Shown one piece after another: positions 8,650 through 17,900 of a stretch of DNA of 64,000 nucleotides (within the stretch, counting starts at the first letter, position 1; each line of letters opens with the position of its first letter). Source of the DNA: Luteibacter aegosomatis (GTDB lineage Bacteria > Pseudomonadota > Gammaproteobacteria > Xanthomonadales > Rhodanobacteraceae). The stretch spans positions 496,001 to 560,000 of the forward strand of contig NZ_CP095740.1 in the NCBI RefSeq assembly GCF_023078455.1. The letters are read 5' to 3'. The notes beneath the pieces were generated by a model that was not told the origin of the DNA, did no database searches, and saw only the letters and a list, made by a program, of their open reading frames with translations. The translations under genes and the position numbers were made by a program.

Positions 8650-9321
8650 ATGACCCGCCATCTTTTCGTCGCCGGAACCGATACGGGCATCGGCAAGACC
8701 CACGGTGCCCAGACCCTCGTGCACGCCTTCCGCCAGGCCGGCGAGCGCGTGGCCGGCATGAAGCCGGTCGCCAGCGGCTCGGCGCGCACGCCCGACGGCC
8801 TGCGCAACCAGGACGCCCTGGACCTTCAGGCGGCCAGCCATCCCCGGCCCGCCTACGCGCAGGTCAATCCGCTGGCGCTGGAAGAAGCCGTGTCGCCGCA
8901 CCTGGCCGCCGCCAGGGAAGGGGTGTCCGTGCGTTGGGAGCCGCTGGACGAGGCGTTCGCGACATTGGGCGCTACCCATGAACGCGTGGTGGTGGAGGGC
9001 GTGGGCGGCTGGATGGTGCCGTTGTCCGACGAGCTGTCGATGGAGCAACTCCCCCAGCGTTGGCACCTGCCGGTGGTGCTGGTGGTCGGCATCCGGCTGG
9101 GCTGCATCAGCCATGCGCGCCTGACCGCGCGGGCCATCGAGGCCGACGGCTGCCGGCTCGCCGGGTGGATCGCGAACATCATCGAGCCGGAAATGCACCT
9201 CATCGACGAAAACATCCGGACGCTGCGCCGGCACATCGACGCCCCCTTGCTGGGCACGTTGCCGCATCGCGTGGCGCCGGCCGAGGCGGCCATTTTCCTC
9301 GACCTCTCCCTCCTGGGCTGA
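8650..9321 (+). CDS. bioD: ATP-dependent dethiobiotin synthetase BioD
   Basis: 223 aa. It closes the ureido ring of dethiobiotin from 7,8-diaminopelargonate, CO2 and ATP. The P-loop GTDTGIGKT is at residues 9-17, the substrate/ATP lysine motif MKPVASG follows at about 37-43, and the VEGVGGW motif is near residue 115. A stand-alone gene here; the rest of the biotin cluster is not in the window. I used the ATG of MTRHLFV, which places the P-loop at the usual distance from the N-terminus. Confidence 0.93.
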   Translation: MTRHLFVAGTDTGIGKTHGAQTLVHAFRQAGERVAGMKPVASGSARTPDGLRNQDALDLQAASHPRPAYAQVNPLALEEAVSPHLAAAREGVSVRWEPLDEAFATLGATHERVVVEGVGGWMVPLSDELSMEQLPQRWHLPVVLVVGIRLGCISHARLTARAIEADGCRLAGWIANIIEPEMHLIDENIRTLRRHIDAPLLGTLPHRVAPAEAAIFLDLSLLG

Positions 9322-9356
9322 CGGCGGCTTCACGCGTCGCGATTTATCACGAAGGC

Positions 9357-9695
9357 ATGACTACCTACTTTCTCTCCGTCAAGGACATCAGCAAGGCCAA
9401 GGGCCCGGATCCCGACCTTTCCTTCGAAGGGATCGGGCCGGACAAGCTGGCCGCCGACATCGTGCAGGCCATGCGTTCGGACGACCTGTTCCAGCGGTGG
9501 CGCGCCAAACAGCCTGAACCGGACGAGGTGGACCCCTCGTTGGGCGTCACGGATCCCGGCGCCTCGGCCACCGGCGAACTGTCGCCGGGTGACAGGCACG
9601 ATGTGACGCTCACCACCAGCCTGCCCATGCGCATCGTTAAGCATCGTCTCAATCTGCTGATCGGCAGCAGCTGGGAACTGCGCGACACCAAGTGA
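9357..9695 (+). CDS. Conserved-looking hypothetical protein
   Basis: 112 aa soluble protein; I do not recognise a family. It has no signal peptide, membrane segment or cysteine cluster. The middle is acidic and Pro-rich (about 45-85), and the C-terminal third (TTSLPMRIVKHRLNLLIGSS) looks like a compact folded segment. The start ATG is preceded by GAAGG. It lies 35 bp after bioD on the same strand and may be read through from it. Confidence 0.65.
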   Translation: MTTYFLSVKDISKAKGPDPDLSFEGIGPDKLAADIVQAMRSDDLFQRWRAKQPEPDEVDPSLGVTDPGASATGELSPGDRHDVTLTTSLPMRIVKHRLNLLIGSSWELRDTK

Positions 9696-9741
9696 GTCCC
9701 TTCGCCGGTACGATCATGGCCACGCAAGGCCCCTGACCTCC

Positions 9742-9761
9742 GGCGGTTGTCCAAAACCGCC
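9742..9761 (+). terminator. Weak hairpin after the 9357 gene
   Basis: Inverted repeat GGCGGTT/AACCGCC with a 6-base loop, without a T-run. It overlaps the -35 region of a candidate promoter for the next gene. Confidence 0.3.
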
Positions 9762-9776
9762 TCATGTGACTAGAGT
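9747..9776 (+). promoter_or_regulatory. Candidate promoter for the M3 peptidase
   Basis: TTGTCC and TAGAGT with an 18-bp spacer, 37 bases before the ATG. The match to consensus is moderate. Confidence 0.3.
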
Positions 9777-9812
9777 CCCGGCTTTGCCAGTCGCCAGGGG
9801 ACACCTCCGTCC

Positions 9813-11996
9813 ATGAAGGTCCGTACGCTCGTGATCGCCACGTCGATCGCCCTCACCGCCGCCTGCTCGTCCAACAACGAGGCCGACAAGGGCGCCGCTC
9901 CCGCGAACGCGGGCACCGCGCCCGCGCCGGCCGCCACCACCGCATCCGCACCGGCTGCCCACGTGAATCCCCTGTTGACCCAGAGCGAATTGCCTTTCGA
10001 GGCGCCTCCCTTCGACAAGATCGTCGACGCCGATTTCCAGCCCGCGATCGAGGAAGGCATGAAGCAGGAACTGGCCGAGATCGAGGCCATCGCCAACTCG
10101 CCCGACGCGCCCACGTTCGACAACACCATCGTCGCGATGGAGAAGTCCGGCGCCCTGTTGGACCGCGCGGAAAAAGTGTTCTCGGCGCTCACCGGCGCCA
10201 ACACCAACGACGCGTTGCAGAAGGTGGATGAAGAGGAGTCGCCGAAGCTGGCGGCGCACCGCGACGCCATCCACCTGAACGATAAATTGTTCCAGCGCAT
10301 CAAGACCCTCTACGACAAGCGCGATTCCCTGAACCTCGACCCGGAGTCCAGGCGCCTGCTCGAAGTGAAATACCAGGCGTTCGTGCTGGCCGGCGCGCAG
10401 TTGTCCGAAGCCGACAAGGCCAGGCTCAAGGACATCAACAAGGAGGAATCCACGCTCAGCACGAAGTTCACCAACCAGCTGCTCGCCGCCAACAAGGCCG
10501 GCGCCCTGGTGGTGGACGACGTCAAGGCGCTCGACGGCCTGTCCGATGCCGACATCAAGGCGGCGGCCGAAGCGGCGAAGGATCGTGGCCTGGAAGGCAA
10601 GTACGTGCTGACCCTGCAGAACACCACGCAGCAGCCGTCCCTCCAGGGGATGAACGACCGCGCCACGCGCGAGAAACTGTTCAAGGCATCGTGGGAGCGC
10701 GCCGAGCACGGCGACGCGAACGACACGCGCGAGATCATCACCCGCATCGCCCAGTTGCGCGCCGAGCGCGCAAAGCTGCTGGGCTATCCGAACTACGCGG
10801 CATGGAACCTCGTCGACCAGATGGCGAAGACGCCCGAGGCGGCCGAGGCATTCATGGAGCGCCTCGCACCCGCCGCCATCGCCCGCGCCACCGCCGAGTC
10901 CAAGGACATCCAGGCCGTGATCGACCAGGAGAAAGGCGGCTTCCAGGTGCAGGCCTGGGACTGGGACCACTACGCCGAAAAGGTGCGCAAGGCGAAATAC
11001 GATCTCGACGAGTCGCAGATCCGCCCGTATTTCGAACTGGACAACGTGCTGCAGAACGGCGTGTTCTATGCGGCCAACCAGCTCTACGGCCTGACCTTCA
11101 AGGAACGCAAGGACATCCCCGTCTACCAGCCCGACGTGCGCGTGTTCGAGGTCTTCGACAAGGACGGCACCTCGATGGCGCTGTTCTATTGCGACTACTT
11201 CAAGCGCGACAACAAGAACGGCGGCGCCTGGATGAGCAACTTCGTCGACCAGTCGAAGCTGCTCGGCAAGAAGCCGGTGGTCTACAACGTGGCCAACTTC
11301 ACCAAGCCGGCGGCTGGGCAGCCGGCCCTGCTGTCGTTCGACGACGTGACCACGATGTTCCACGAGTTCGGCCACGCGTTGCACGGCATGTTCGCCGATA
11401 CGCAGTACCCGTCGCTGTCTGGCGCGAACACCGCGCGCGACTTCGTCGAATTCCCCTCGCAGTTCAACGAGCAGTGGGCCTCCGATCCGAAGGTGTTCGC
11501 CCACTACGCCAAGCACTACCAGACGGGCGCGGCCATGCCGGACGACCTCGTCGCCAAGATCAAGAAGGCGTCGAGCTTCAACCAGGGCTATGCGATGAGC
11601 GAGCTGATCTCGGCCGCGCTACTCGACATGCAGTGGCACATGCTGCCTGCCGACGGAAAGAAGCAGGATGTCGACGCCTTCGAGGCCAATGCGCTGAAGA
11701 AGGCCGGCTTCACCCTTCCGCAGGTGCCGCCGCGTTACCGCTCCAGCTATTTCCAGCACATCTGGGGCAACGGCTACGCGGCCGGCTACTACGCGTACCT
11801 GTGGACGCAGATGCTCGATTCGGACGCGTTCGAGTGGTTCAAGGAACACGGTGGCCTGACTCGTGAGAACGGCCAGATCTTCCGCGACAAGATTCTCTCT
11901 CGCGGCAATACGGAAGACCTGGGCAAGCTCTACCGCGACTTCCGTGGCAAGGAGCCGTCGATCGAGCCGATGCTGAAGGATCGTGGCTTGAAGTGA
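9813..11996 (+). CDS. dcp: M3 family metallopeptidase (peptidyl-dipeptidase Dcp-like), lipoprotein
   Basis: 727 aa zinc peptidase that trims oligopeptides. The N-terminus is a lipoprotein signal (LTAAC, Cys18) followed by a short Ala/Pro/Thr linker, so it is envelope-anchored rather than cytoplasmic like E. coli Dcp. The helical M3 domain fills the rest. The zinc motif HEFGHALHG is near residue 517, with the third ligand Glu expected in the following helix (RDFVEFPSQF). Motif GYAAGYYAYLW near the C-terminus is typical of the family. It is flanked by a promoter-like element and a terminator hairpin, so probably monocistronic. Confidence 0.9.
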   Translation: MKVRTLVIATSIALTAACSSNNEADKGAAPANAGTAPAPAATTASAPAAHVNPLLTQSELPFEAPPFDKIVDADFQPAIEEGMKQELAEIEAIANSPDAPTFDNTIVAMEKSGALLDRAEKVFSALTGANTNDALQKVDEEESPKLAAHRDAIHLNDKLFQRIKTLYDKRDSLNLDPESRRLLEVKYQAFVLAGAQLSEADKARLKDINKEESTLSTKFTNQLLAANKAGALVVDDVKALDGLSDADIKAAAEAAKDRGLEGKYVLTLQNTTQQPSLQGMNDRATREKLFKASWERAEHGDANDTREIITRIAQLRAERAKLLGYPNYAAWNLVDQMAKTPEAAEAFMERLAPAAIARATAESKDIQAVIDQEKGGFQVQAWDWDHYAEKVRKAKYDLDESQIRPYFELDNVLQNGVFYAANQLYGLTFKERKDIPVYQPDVRVFEVFDKDGTSMALFYCDYFKRDNKNGGAWMSNFVDQSKLLGKKPVVYNVANFTKPAAGQPALLSFDDVTTMFHEFGHALHGMFADTQYPSLSGANTARDFVEFPSQFNEQWASDPKVFAHYAKHYQTGAAMPDDLVAKIKKASSFNQGYAMSELISAALLDMQWHMLPADGKKQDVDAFEANALKKAGFTLPQVPPRYRSSYFQHIWGNGYAAGYYAYLWTQMLDSDAFEWFKEHGGLTRENGQIFRDKILSRGNTEDLGKLYRDFRGKEPSIEPMLKDRGLK

Positions 11997-12000
11997 GCCG

Positions 12001-12023
12001 GAAGGGCCCCGCGAGGGGCCTTC
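12001..12023 (+). terminator. Terminator hairpin after M3 peptidase
   Basis: GAAGGGCCCC/GGGGCCTTC stem with a GCGA loop and one bulge, 4 bases after the peptidase stop. Confidence 0.55.
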
Positions 12024-12161
12024 TCCGTCGGCGGCAAAAGCTGGCATGGCTGAGTGCGTTGCCTGCGGTGTGCCTATCACGCATATCGATGATGCTTGTG
12101 GTGGCTTTGCCCGATACCTAGAGTGGAGTTGCAGGGGGTATCGACGGCGAGGAGTGCCAAC

Positions 12162-12416
12162 ATGAGCGATCGGCAATGGAATGCAAAAAACGGAGACAAG
12201 AGGGGGCAGTTCGCGGCGAACGTCACGAAGGTGACGGTAACGGGCAAGGAAGGATCGGGGCGGATTTCCTGGTACCGCGTCCCGCATCGCGAGTGGATGT
12301 TCGATACGACACTCATTCCCGGCCAGAAGATCACGCAGACGGCCGGTGAGGGCTTTTTTGGCCTGGCGTGGGAATCCCGGCTCACGTTCGACGTCGAGCC
12401 GAACTTCCAGTCGTGA
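12162..12416 (+). CDS. Small hypothetical protein
   Basis: 84 aa, not recognised. It has no signal peptide and is polar with several aromatic residues (SWYRVPHREW, FFGLAWESR), suggesting a small beta-rich fold. A GAGGAG-like ribosome site (GGCGAGGAG) lies at normal spacing before the ATG of MSDRQW, which favours this start over a longer upstream one. It is followed by a strong palindromic terminator shared with the convergent gene. Confidence 0.6.
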   Translation: MSDRQWNAKNGDKRGQFAANVTKVTVTGKEGSGRISWYRVPHREWMFDTTLIPGQKITQTAGEGFFGLAWESRLTFDVEPNFQS

Positions 12417-12435
12417 CGGGTTTTCCCGAAAGCAA

Positions 12436-12463
12436 GAAGAAGGGGCCCATGGGCCCCTTCTTC
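12436..12463. terminator. Perfect 28-bp palindromic bidirectional terminator
   Basis: A perfect inverted repeat centred on CCCATGGG, with A-rich and T-containing flanks (AGCAAGAAGA left, TTCTTCGC right). It sits between two convergent small genes and can serve both strands. Confidence 0.7.
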
Positions 12464-12483
12464 GCATGGCCTGTTCCGGACGC

Positions 12484-12957
12484 TCAATGTTCGTAAGGAT
12501 TGCAATCGGCATCCTCCGTGGCATCGTCGCCGACCCAGGGTCGGTACGGCTCGAGGTTCCATTCCGGTTTGTTGCGCGCGATGCGCAGATGGCAGGTGAG
12601 CTGGTTGATCATGCCCCTGGCGTTCTTCCAGTGGTCGCGGGGGCTCGGTGCCGAGCCGAACCGGTCCGGGTCGCCGAAGTTCTTCACGATTTCGTAGAAC
12701 ATGTAGGGCGTGCCGTCCGAGCCGATCTGCCGACCGCATGAGGTCGGAACGATGCGTAGGCTGTCGTAGCCCCACTGATCGACGAACCACCCCGATCGCC
12801 CTACGTCGATGTACGAGGAGCATTCGCTGTGGGCGGGCGCGACGCCGCTTCGCGTGTTCGCCGCGCCGTGGTCATGCCAGGTGAGCGCGGCTCCGATGGA
12901 TGCGCCGGCAAGGGCCGCGGCGGCGCCGAGAAGAGTGCATCGCGTCCTTGCGTGCAT
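12484..12957 (-). CDS. Secreted hypothetical protein (DUF2599-like)
   Basis: 157 aa. N-terminal signal peptide (RTRCTLLGAAAALAGASIGAA), then a short mature domain with paired cysteines (SECSSYI, PTSCGRQ, NQLTCHL, DADCNPY). Motifs such as DSLRIVPTSCGR and WNLEPYRPWVG recall the DUF2599 family of small secreted proteins; this is from memory of the family and unchecked. The four cysteines suggest two disulfides in the periplasm or outside the cell. No functional link to neighbours is visible. Confidence 0.65.
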   Translation of the reverse strand: MHARTRCTLLGAAAALAGASIGAALTWHDHGAANTRSGVAPAHSECSSYIDVGRSGWFVDQWGYDSLRIVPTSCGRQIGSDGTPYMFYEIVKNFGDPDRFGSAPSPRDHWKNARGMINQLTCHLRIARNKPEWNLEPYRPWVGDDATEDADCNPYEH

Positions 12958-12994
12958 GTCGTGCTCCTTGTGTCGTGTCGTAAGGGTAGGATCG

Positions 12995-13612
12995 CTAGGG
13001 CGTCAGCTTGATCCGCTCGATGCGGAGCAACCCGCCACGCCACACGATGCCCTGCAATTCGTTGAGCTCGGTGGCGCGATAACTCAGGACGGTCTCGAAG
13101 CCGGCTTTCTCGTAGCGCATCGCGCCACGAGGGGAGTTGAAACTGAAGGTGCGCATTTCGGCGAAATCCCTGTGCTTCAGGAAACCGATATGCGCGTCGG
13201 CACCCAGGTCGTTCATGGCCAATTGGCAGGTCACCGAGCCGTAGGCATGGCGAAAGAGCAGAAGGCAGTCGTTTTCGATGCGGCGCGAGCCGGTCAGGGC
13301 ATACGTTTCGCCATGGGGGCCGTCGACCGGCTCGATGAAGACGCCGTGCTTGCCCGTGACGATCACCAGTTCACCGAGCTGGGTGACCGAGTTGGCCTCG
13401 ATGGTCTGCACGTGGGCGTCGGTGAATCGGATATCGATTTCTTCCCGCCCCAACATGCCCATGGGCTGCGCGAGATGGCCGAGGATCGACGGTTTTTCGG
13501 CGAGCCGTCGCTGACGCAGGTGCGAACGCGATGCGTCCGGCTTGCGACCGTTTCCGACGATGGGGGTGGCGAGTTGGCTTTTGTAGTGGTGCATGGCCGG
13601 TAGCGACGTCAT
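12995..13612 (-). CDS. Hypothetical protein, unrecognised
   Basis: 205 aa, no family recognised, no signal or membrane segment. The sequence alternates hydrophobic and polar stretches (LGELVIVTGKHGVFIEPVDG; TYALTGSRRIEND) as in an all-beta protein. I chose the ATG of MTSLPAMHHY because an AAGGAG site lies 9 bases upstream; longer in-frame starts lack one. It is in the accessory-looking stretch between dcp and putA. Confidence 0.55.
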   Translation of the reverse strand: MTSLPAMHHYKSQLATPIVGNGRKPDASRSHLRQRRLAEKPSILGHLAQPMGMLGREEIDIRFTDAHVQTIEANSVTQLGELVIVTGKHGVFIEPVDGPHGETYALTGSRRIENDCLLLFRHAYGSVTCQLAMNDLGADAHIGFLKHRDFAEMRTFSFNSPRGAMRYEKAGFETVLSYRATELNELQGIVWRGGLLRIERIKLTP

Positions 13613-13914
13613 GTCGCGATTCTCCTTGTGACGAGCCATCGGGTACCGGCCGACGCTCCGTTGCTCCAGTGGGCTCGATCCCATCGTGGTTGGCAATATG
13701 TCTTTCGTTATAAGGGGGGCGACGGCACGCGCCTCATCCAAGCGGGTGAAGCATCCAGGCGGCACCTGCGCGGACGCATAGTGCGAACAGGGCGGTCGAG
13801 GTGGTTTTGGTCATGTCCCTTCCTTGGGCAGTGAAGTCGACCGATGGCAACGTCAAACCGTGGCCTCGTCCAGGCGGGGCATCGGATGACGCTCGTCGCA
13901 CGGCCTCGACGATC
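13613..13914. other. 302-bp gap with one candidate mini-ORF
   Basis: No recognisable gene or RNA. The only possible coding signal is a 26-codon frame on the minus strand at 13734-13814 with a good ribosome site. The rest looks like decayed or non-coding sequence. Confidence 0.5.
13734..13814 (-). pseudogene. Possible remnant: signal-peptide-like mini-ORF
   Basis: Twenty-six codons starting MTKTTSTALFALCVRAGAAW, preceded by AAGGAAGGGAC, which is a strong ribosome site. The start looks like the head of an exported protein (basic N-terminus, then hydrophobic), but a TGA follows at once. It may be the stump of a frameshifted secreted-protein gene, or a leader peptide for the 12995 gene. No family can be assigned. 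Confidence 0.25.
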
Positions 13915-14685
13915 TCAAGGTTCGGTCACCGTCCGGAGATGACTCCCGGGGTCGTCATCGACTTCGCCAAGCCAGGCGCGTAGGTCGTAGTACTGCAGAC
14001 CGGAAAGAAGCGGACCAAACTGCGTTTCCACGAGGGTGGTGCCGCCGCCGGTATACATATGGACCTTGTCCTCGTTCCCGGGATCGACGACGCCGATGGC
14101 TTCGTGAAGGAGCACGTATCCGTATAGCTGCATGGCCCGGAGGAGTTCTTCAGCCGTGTTCGCCATGCCAGGCCCGACGAGGCAATAGAAGAGCGTGGAC
14201 GGGTCGATGTCCCTAACCAGGCCGACGGCCGGGGCCGCGAAGTGGTTGTCATCGATGGACTCGTGGTAAAGCGATATCCATGCATAGTTCATCCAGTATT
14301 CGAAGTAGGCCACGTCGCTCAGCGCCTCGTCGAGCAGGGCTCCTTCGAAAAGCACCGAGAATCTGCCGTACGTGAACACCATTGCCGTCGCGCCGGGATA
14401 CCTGGCCCTGAATTCCCTGGCGAGGTCAAGCGTACTCGGTATGCCGCCCGAGTCCTTGTTCCACCCCAGGGAAAGCGTTCCTTGGTAGAACGGCAGCCCC
14501 TGTTCGGTCGGACGTCGTATCAATCCTTCGCGTAGCGAGACGTCGAGGCGGTCGTCGTGATAATAGACGACGGTCTCGAGTTTCGGAGCGGGTTTCGCGC
14601 AAAGCTTCAGTTTCTCCAGGCGTTCTTCCCTTCCCTGATCCCGGCCGGGGTATGGGAGACTGGATGTGGTTGAAGATTCGGTCAT
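13915..14685 (-). CDS. Hypothetical cytoplasmic protein, unrecognised
   Basis: 256 aa, no family recognised. The N-terminal 30 residues are polar and Ser/Thr/Arg-rich; the remainder is rich in aromatics and acidic residues (YFEYWMNYAWISLYHESIDD), with no signal peptide. An AAGGAG site 7 bases before the ATG supports the start. The acidic character and isolated position would fit an immunity or effector-associated protein, but nothing in the sequence proves this. Confidence 0.6.
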   Translation of the reverse strand: MTESSTTSSLPYPGRDQGREERLEKLKLCAKPAPKLETVVYYHDDRLDVSLREGLIRRPTEQGLPFYQGTLSLGWNKDSGGIPSTLDLAREFRARYPGATAMVFTYGRFSVLFEGALLDEALSDVAYFEYWMNYAWISLYHESIDDNHFAAPAVGLVRDIDPSTLFYCLVGPGMANTAEELLRAMQLYGYVLLHEAIGVVDPGNEDKVHMYTGGGTTLVETQFGPLLSGLQYYDLRAWLGEVDDDPGSHLRTVTEP

Positions 14686-14840
14686 GGTGCTGCTCCTTGC
14701 ACATGTTCATGGATCGATCGTCTTCGAACGTTCCTGAGACGGAATCCGATAGCCGGTCGAATCGTCTTCCCGTTACACGTACTCGTCCTGGTACGCCGGG
14801 TGATCAGGATAGTACAGCGGGTATCGTGTTCCAGCCCATG

Positions 14841-14874
14841 AAAAAAGCCCCTTCCCGTCACCGGAAAGGGGCTT
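14841..14874 (-). terminator. Rho-independent terminator of putA
   Basis: On the minus strand a hairpin (AAGCCCCTTTCC / GGGAAGGGGCTT, 6-base loop) is followed by TTTTTT, 34 bases after the putA stop. A textbook intrinsic terminator. Confidence 0.85.
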
Positions 14875-14907
14875 GGCGTTTTGCTTGCCGGAACGGCGTG
14901 GCGTTTG

Positions 14908-17900
14908 TTATTCGCCGATCGTCAGCAGCGAGGCGTTGCCGCCCGCCGCGGTGGTGTTGACGGTGAGCGTGCGCTCGCCGGCGAAGCGCAGCAGGTAGTG
15001 CGGACCACCGGCTTTCGGGCCCGTGCCGGACAGGGCCTCGCCGCCGAAGGGCTGCACGCCGACCACCGCGCCGATCTGGTTTCGGTTGACGTAGCAGTTG
15101 CCGACGCGGGCGTGGCTGGCGATGTAGTCGACGGTGTCGTCGATGCGGCTATGGATGCCCAGGGTGAGGCCGTAGCCGGTGGCGTTGATCTGCTCGACCA
15201 CCTGCGCCAGCTCGGACGCCTTCCAGCGGATCACGTGCAGCACCGGGCCGAACACTTCGCGGGTGAGCGTGGCGAGCGAAGGAATCTCGTAGGCGCGGGG
15301 CGCGAAGTACGTGCCGTTCGCGGTGCCCTCGGGCAGCGGTACTTCGGCGATCTTCTTCGCCTCGCGATCCATGCGCGCGGCATGGTCGACGAGGATCTGG
15401 CGCGCGTCTTCGTCGATCACGGGGCCCACGTCGGTGGAGAGCAGGCCCGGGTCGCCCACCTTCAGCTCGGCCATGGCACCGGCGAGCATCGACGTGACCT
15501 TGTCGGCGATGTCTTCCTGCACGAACAGCACGCGCGCCGCGGAGCAGCGCTGGCCCGCCGACTGGAAGGCCGAGGCGATCACGTCCTTGACGATCTGCTC
15601 GGGCAGCGCCGAGGAGTCGGCGATCATCGCGTTCTGGCCGCCGGTTTCGGCCACCAGCGCGGCGATGGGCGCGTTGCGCGCGGCGAGGGCGCGGTTGATC
15701 GCCCAGGCGGTTTCGGTGGAGCCGGTGAAGGCCACGCCGGCCACGCGCGGGTCGCGGGTCAGCGCGGCGCCGACGGTGGCGCCGTCGCCGGGCAGGTATT
15801 GCAGCACGTCGGCCGGGATGCCGGCGGCGTGCAGCAGCTTCACCGCGGCGTAGCCGATGAGCGACGTCTGCTCGGCGGGCTTGGCGATCACCGCGTTGCC
15901 GGCGGCCAGCGCGGCCGAGACCTGGCCCAGGAAGATCGCCAGCGGGAAGTTCCACGGGCTGATGCAGACGAACACGCCGCGGCCGTTGAGGAAGAGCTGG
16001 TTGCTCTCGCCGGTGGGGCCGGGCAGCTGCTCGGGCTGGCCGAACAGGCGGCGCGCCATGGTGGCGTAGTAACGCAGGAAGTCGGCCGCTTCGCGCACCT
16101 CGGCGATGGCGTCGGGCAGGCTCTTGCCGGCTTCGCGAACGCACAGTGCGATGAACTCGGCGCGGTTGTGTTCCAACTGCTCGGCGGCGTGTTCGAGGAT
16201 GGCGGCGCGGCTGGCGGCCGGCAGGCGGTCCCAGCCCGGCTGGGCGGCGACGGCGGCCGTGAGCGCGTGATCGACCAGCGAGGCGTCGGCGTTTTCCACC
16301 GTCCCGATGATGCGGCGGCGGTCGGACGGATCGGTGACCTCGGCTCGGGTGCCGGAGGGAGTGACGCCGGCGACCAGCGGCGTGGCGCTCCACGGGCCGC
16401 TGTGGCGGTTGACGGCGTCGGCCAGCTCGTTGAGCTCGTTGTCGTTTGCGAAGTTCATGCCCATGGAGTTCTTCCGGAGTTCGCCGTAGAGATTGACCGG
16501 CAGGGGAATGCGGGGGTGGGGGATGGAGGCGAAGGCACGCACCGTTTCGCACGGATCGGCCACGAGGTCGCGCACCGGCACCGATTCGTCGACCACGCGG
16601 TTGACGAAGCTGGTGTTGGCGCCGTTCTCGAGCAGGCGGCGCACGAGGTAGGGCAGGAGGTCTTCATGGCTGCCCACCGGGGCGTACACGCGGCAGGGCA
16701 CGTTGAGCTTGTCCTTGCCGATCACCTCGGCGTAGAGGTCGGCGCCCATGCCGTGCAGGCGCTGGTTCTCGTACGGTCGACCCTTCGCGATGTGGTGGAT
16801 GGCCGCGATGGTGTGCGCGTTGTGCGTGGCGAACTGCGGGTAGATGAGGTCGCTGCCGGCGGCGAACAGGCGGTGCGCGCAGGCGAGGTAGCTCACGTCG
16901 GTGTTGGGCTTGCGCGTGTACACCGGGTAGCCGGACATGCCGTTTTCCTGGGCGCGCTTGATCTCGGCGTCCCAGTAGGCACCCTTCACCAGGCGCACGA
17001 ACCAGCGACGGCCGGTGGCGCGGGCCTTTTCGGTCACCCAGTCGATGACGAAGGGCGCGCGCTTCTGATAGGCCTGGATGACGATGCCCAGGCCGTTCCA
17101 GCCTTCGAGCGAGGGGTGCGCGAAGACGTCGCCGATGATGTCGAGCGAGAGCTCGAGGCGATCGGTTTCCTCGGCGTCCACGGAGAGCGCGATGCCGTTC
17201 TTGTAGGCCAGCTGAGAGAGTTCGAGCAGCTTGGCGCCCAGCTCGGCGCGGGCGCGCTCGCGGTTGGCCACCTCGTAGCGAGGATGCAGCGCCGAGAGCT
17301 TCACCGAGATCGAGGGCGCATCGAGATTATTTGCGAACGGGCCGCGACCGCCGAGGGCGTTGATGGCGTCGCGGTAGTCCTGCTGGTAGCGCTCGGCCGT
17401 GGCCTGGGTGAGCGCCGACTCGCCGAGCATGTCGTACGAGTAGCGGTAGACCGCGTGTTCCTTCTCGGCGGAGCGGTCGAGGGCTTCCTTGATCGTGCGT
17501 CCCATCACGAACTGGTGGCCCATGATCCGCATGGCCTGGCGCACGGCCAGGCGCACCACCGGCTCGCCCGCGCGGCCGACGAGGCGGCGCAGGGCGGAGG
17601 TGAAATCCTTGCGGGTTTCCTCGGCGAGGTTCACCAGGTGGCCGGTGAGCATCAGGCCCCAGGTGGAGGCGTTGACGAACACCGACTCGCTCTGGCCGAG
17701 GTGCTTCTTCCAGTCCGCCTCGCCGAGCTTGTCGCGGATGAGCTTGTCGGCGGTGGCCTTGTCGGGAATGCGCAGCAGGGCCTCGGCCACGCACATCAGC
17801 AGCACGCCTTCTTCGGAGGAGAGGTCGTACTGGCGCATGAACGACTCGACGGCGCTCTGGTCCTTGGCCCGCGCGCGAACGCGCGTGACCAGGCCGGCGG

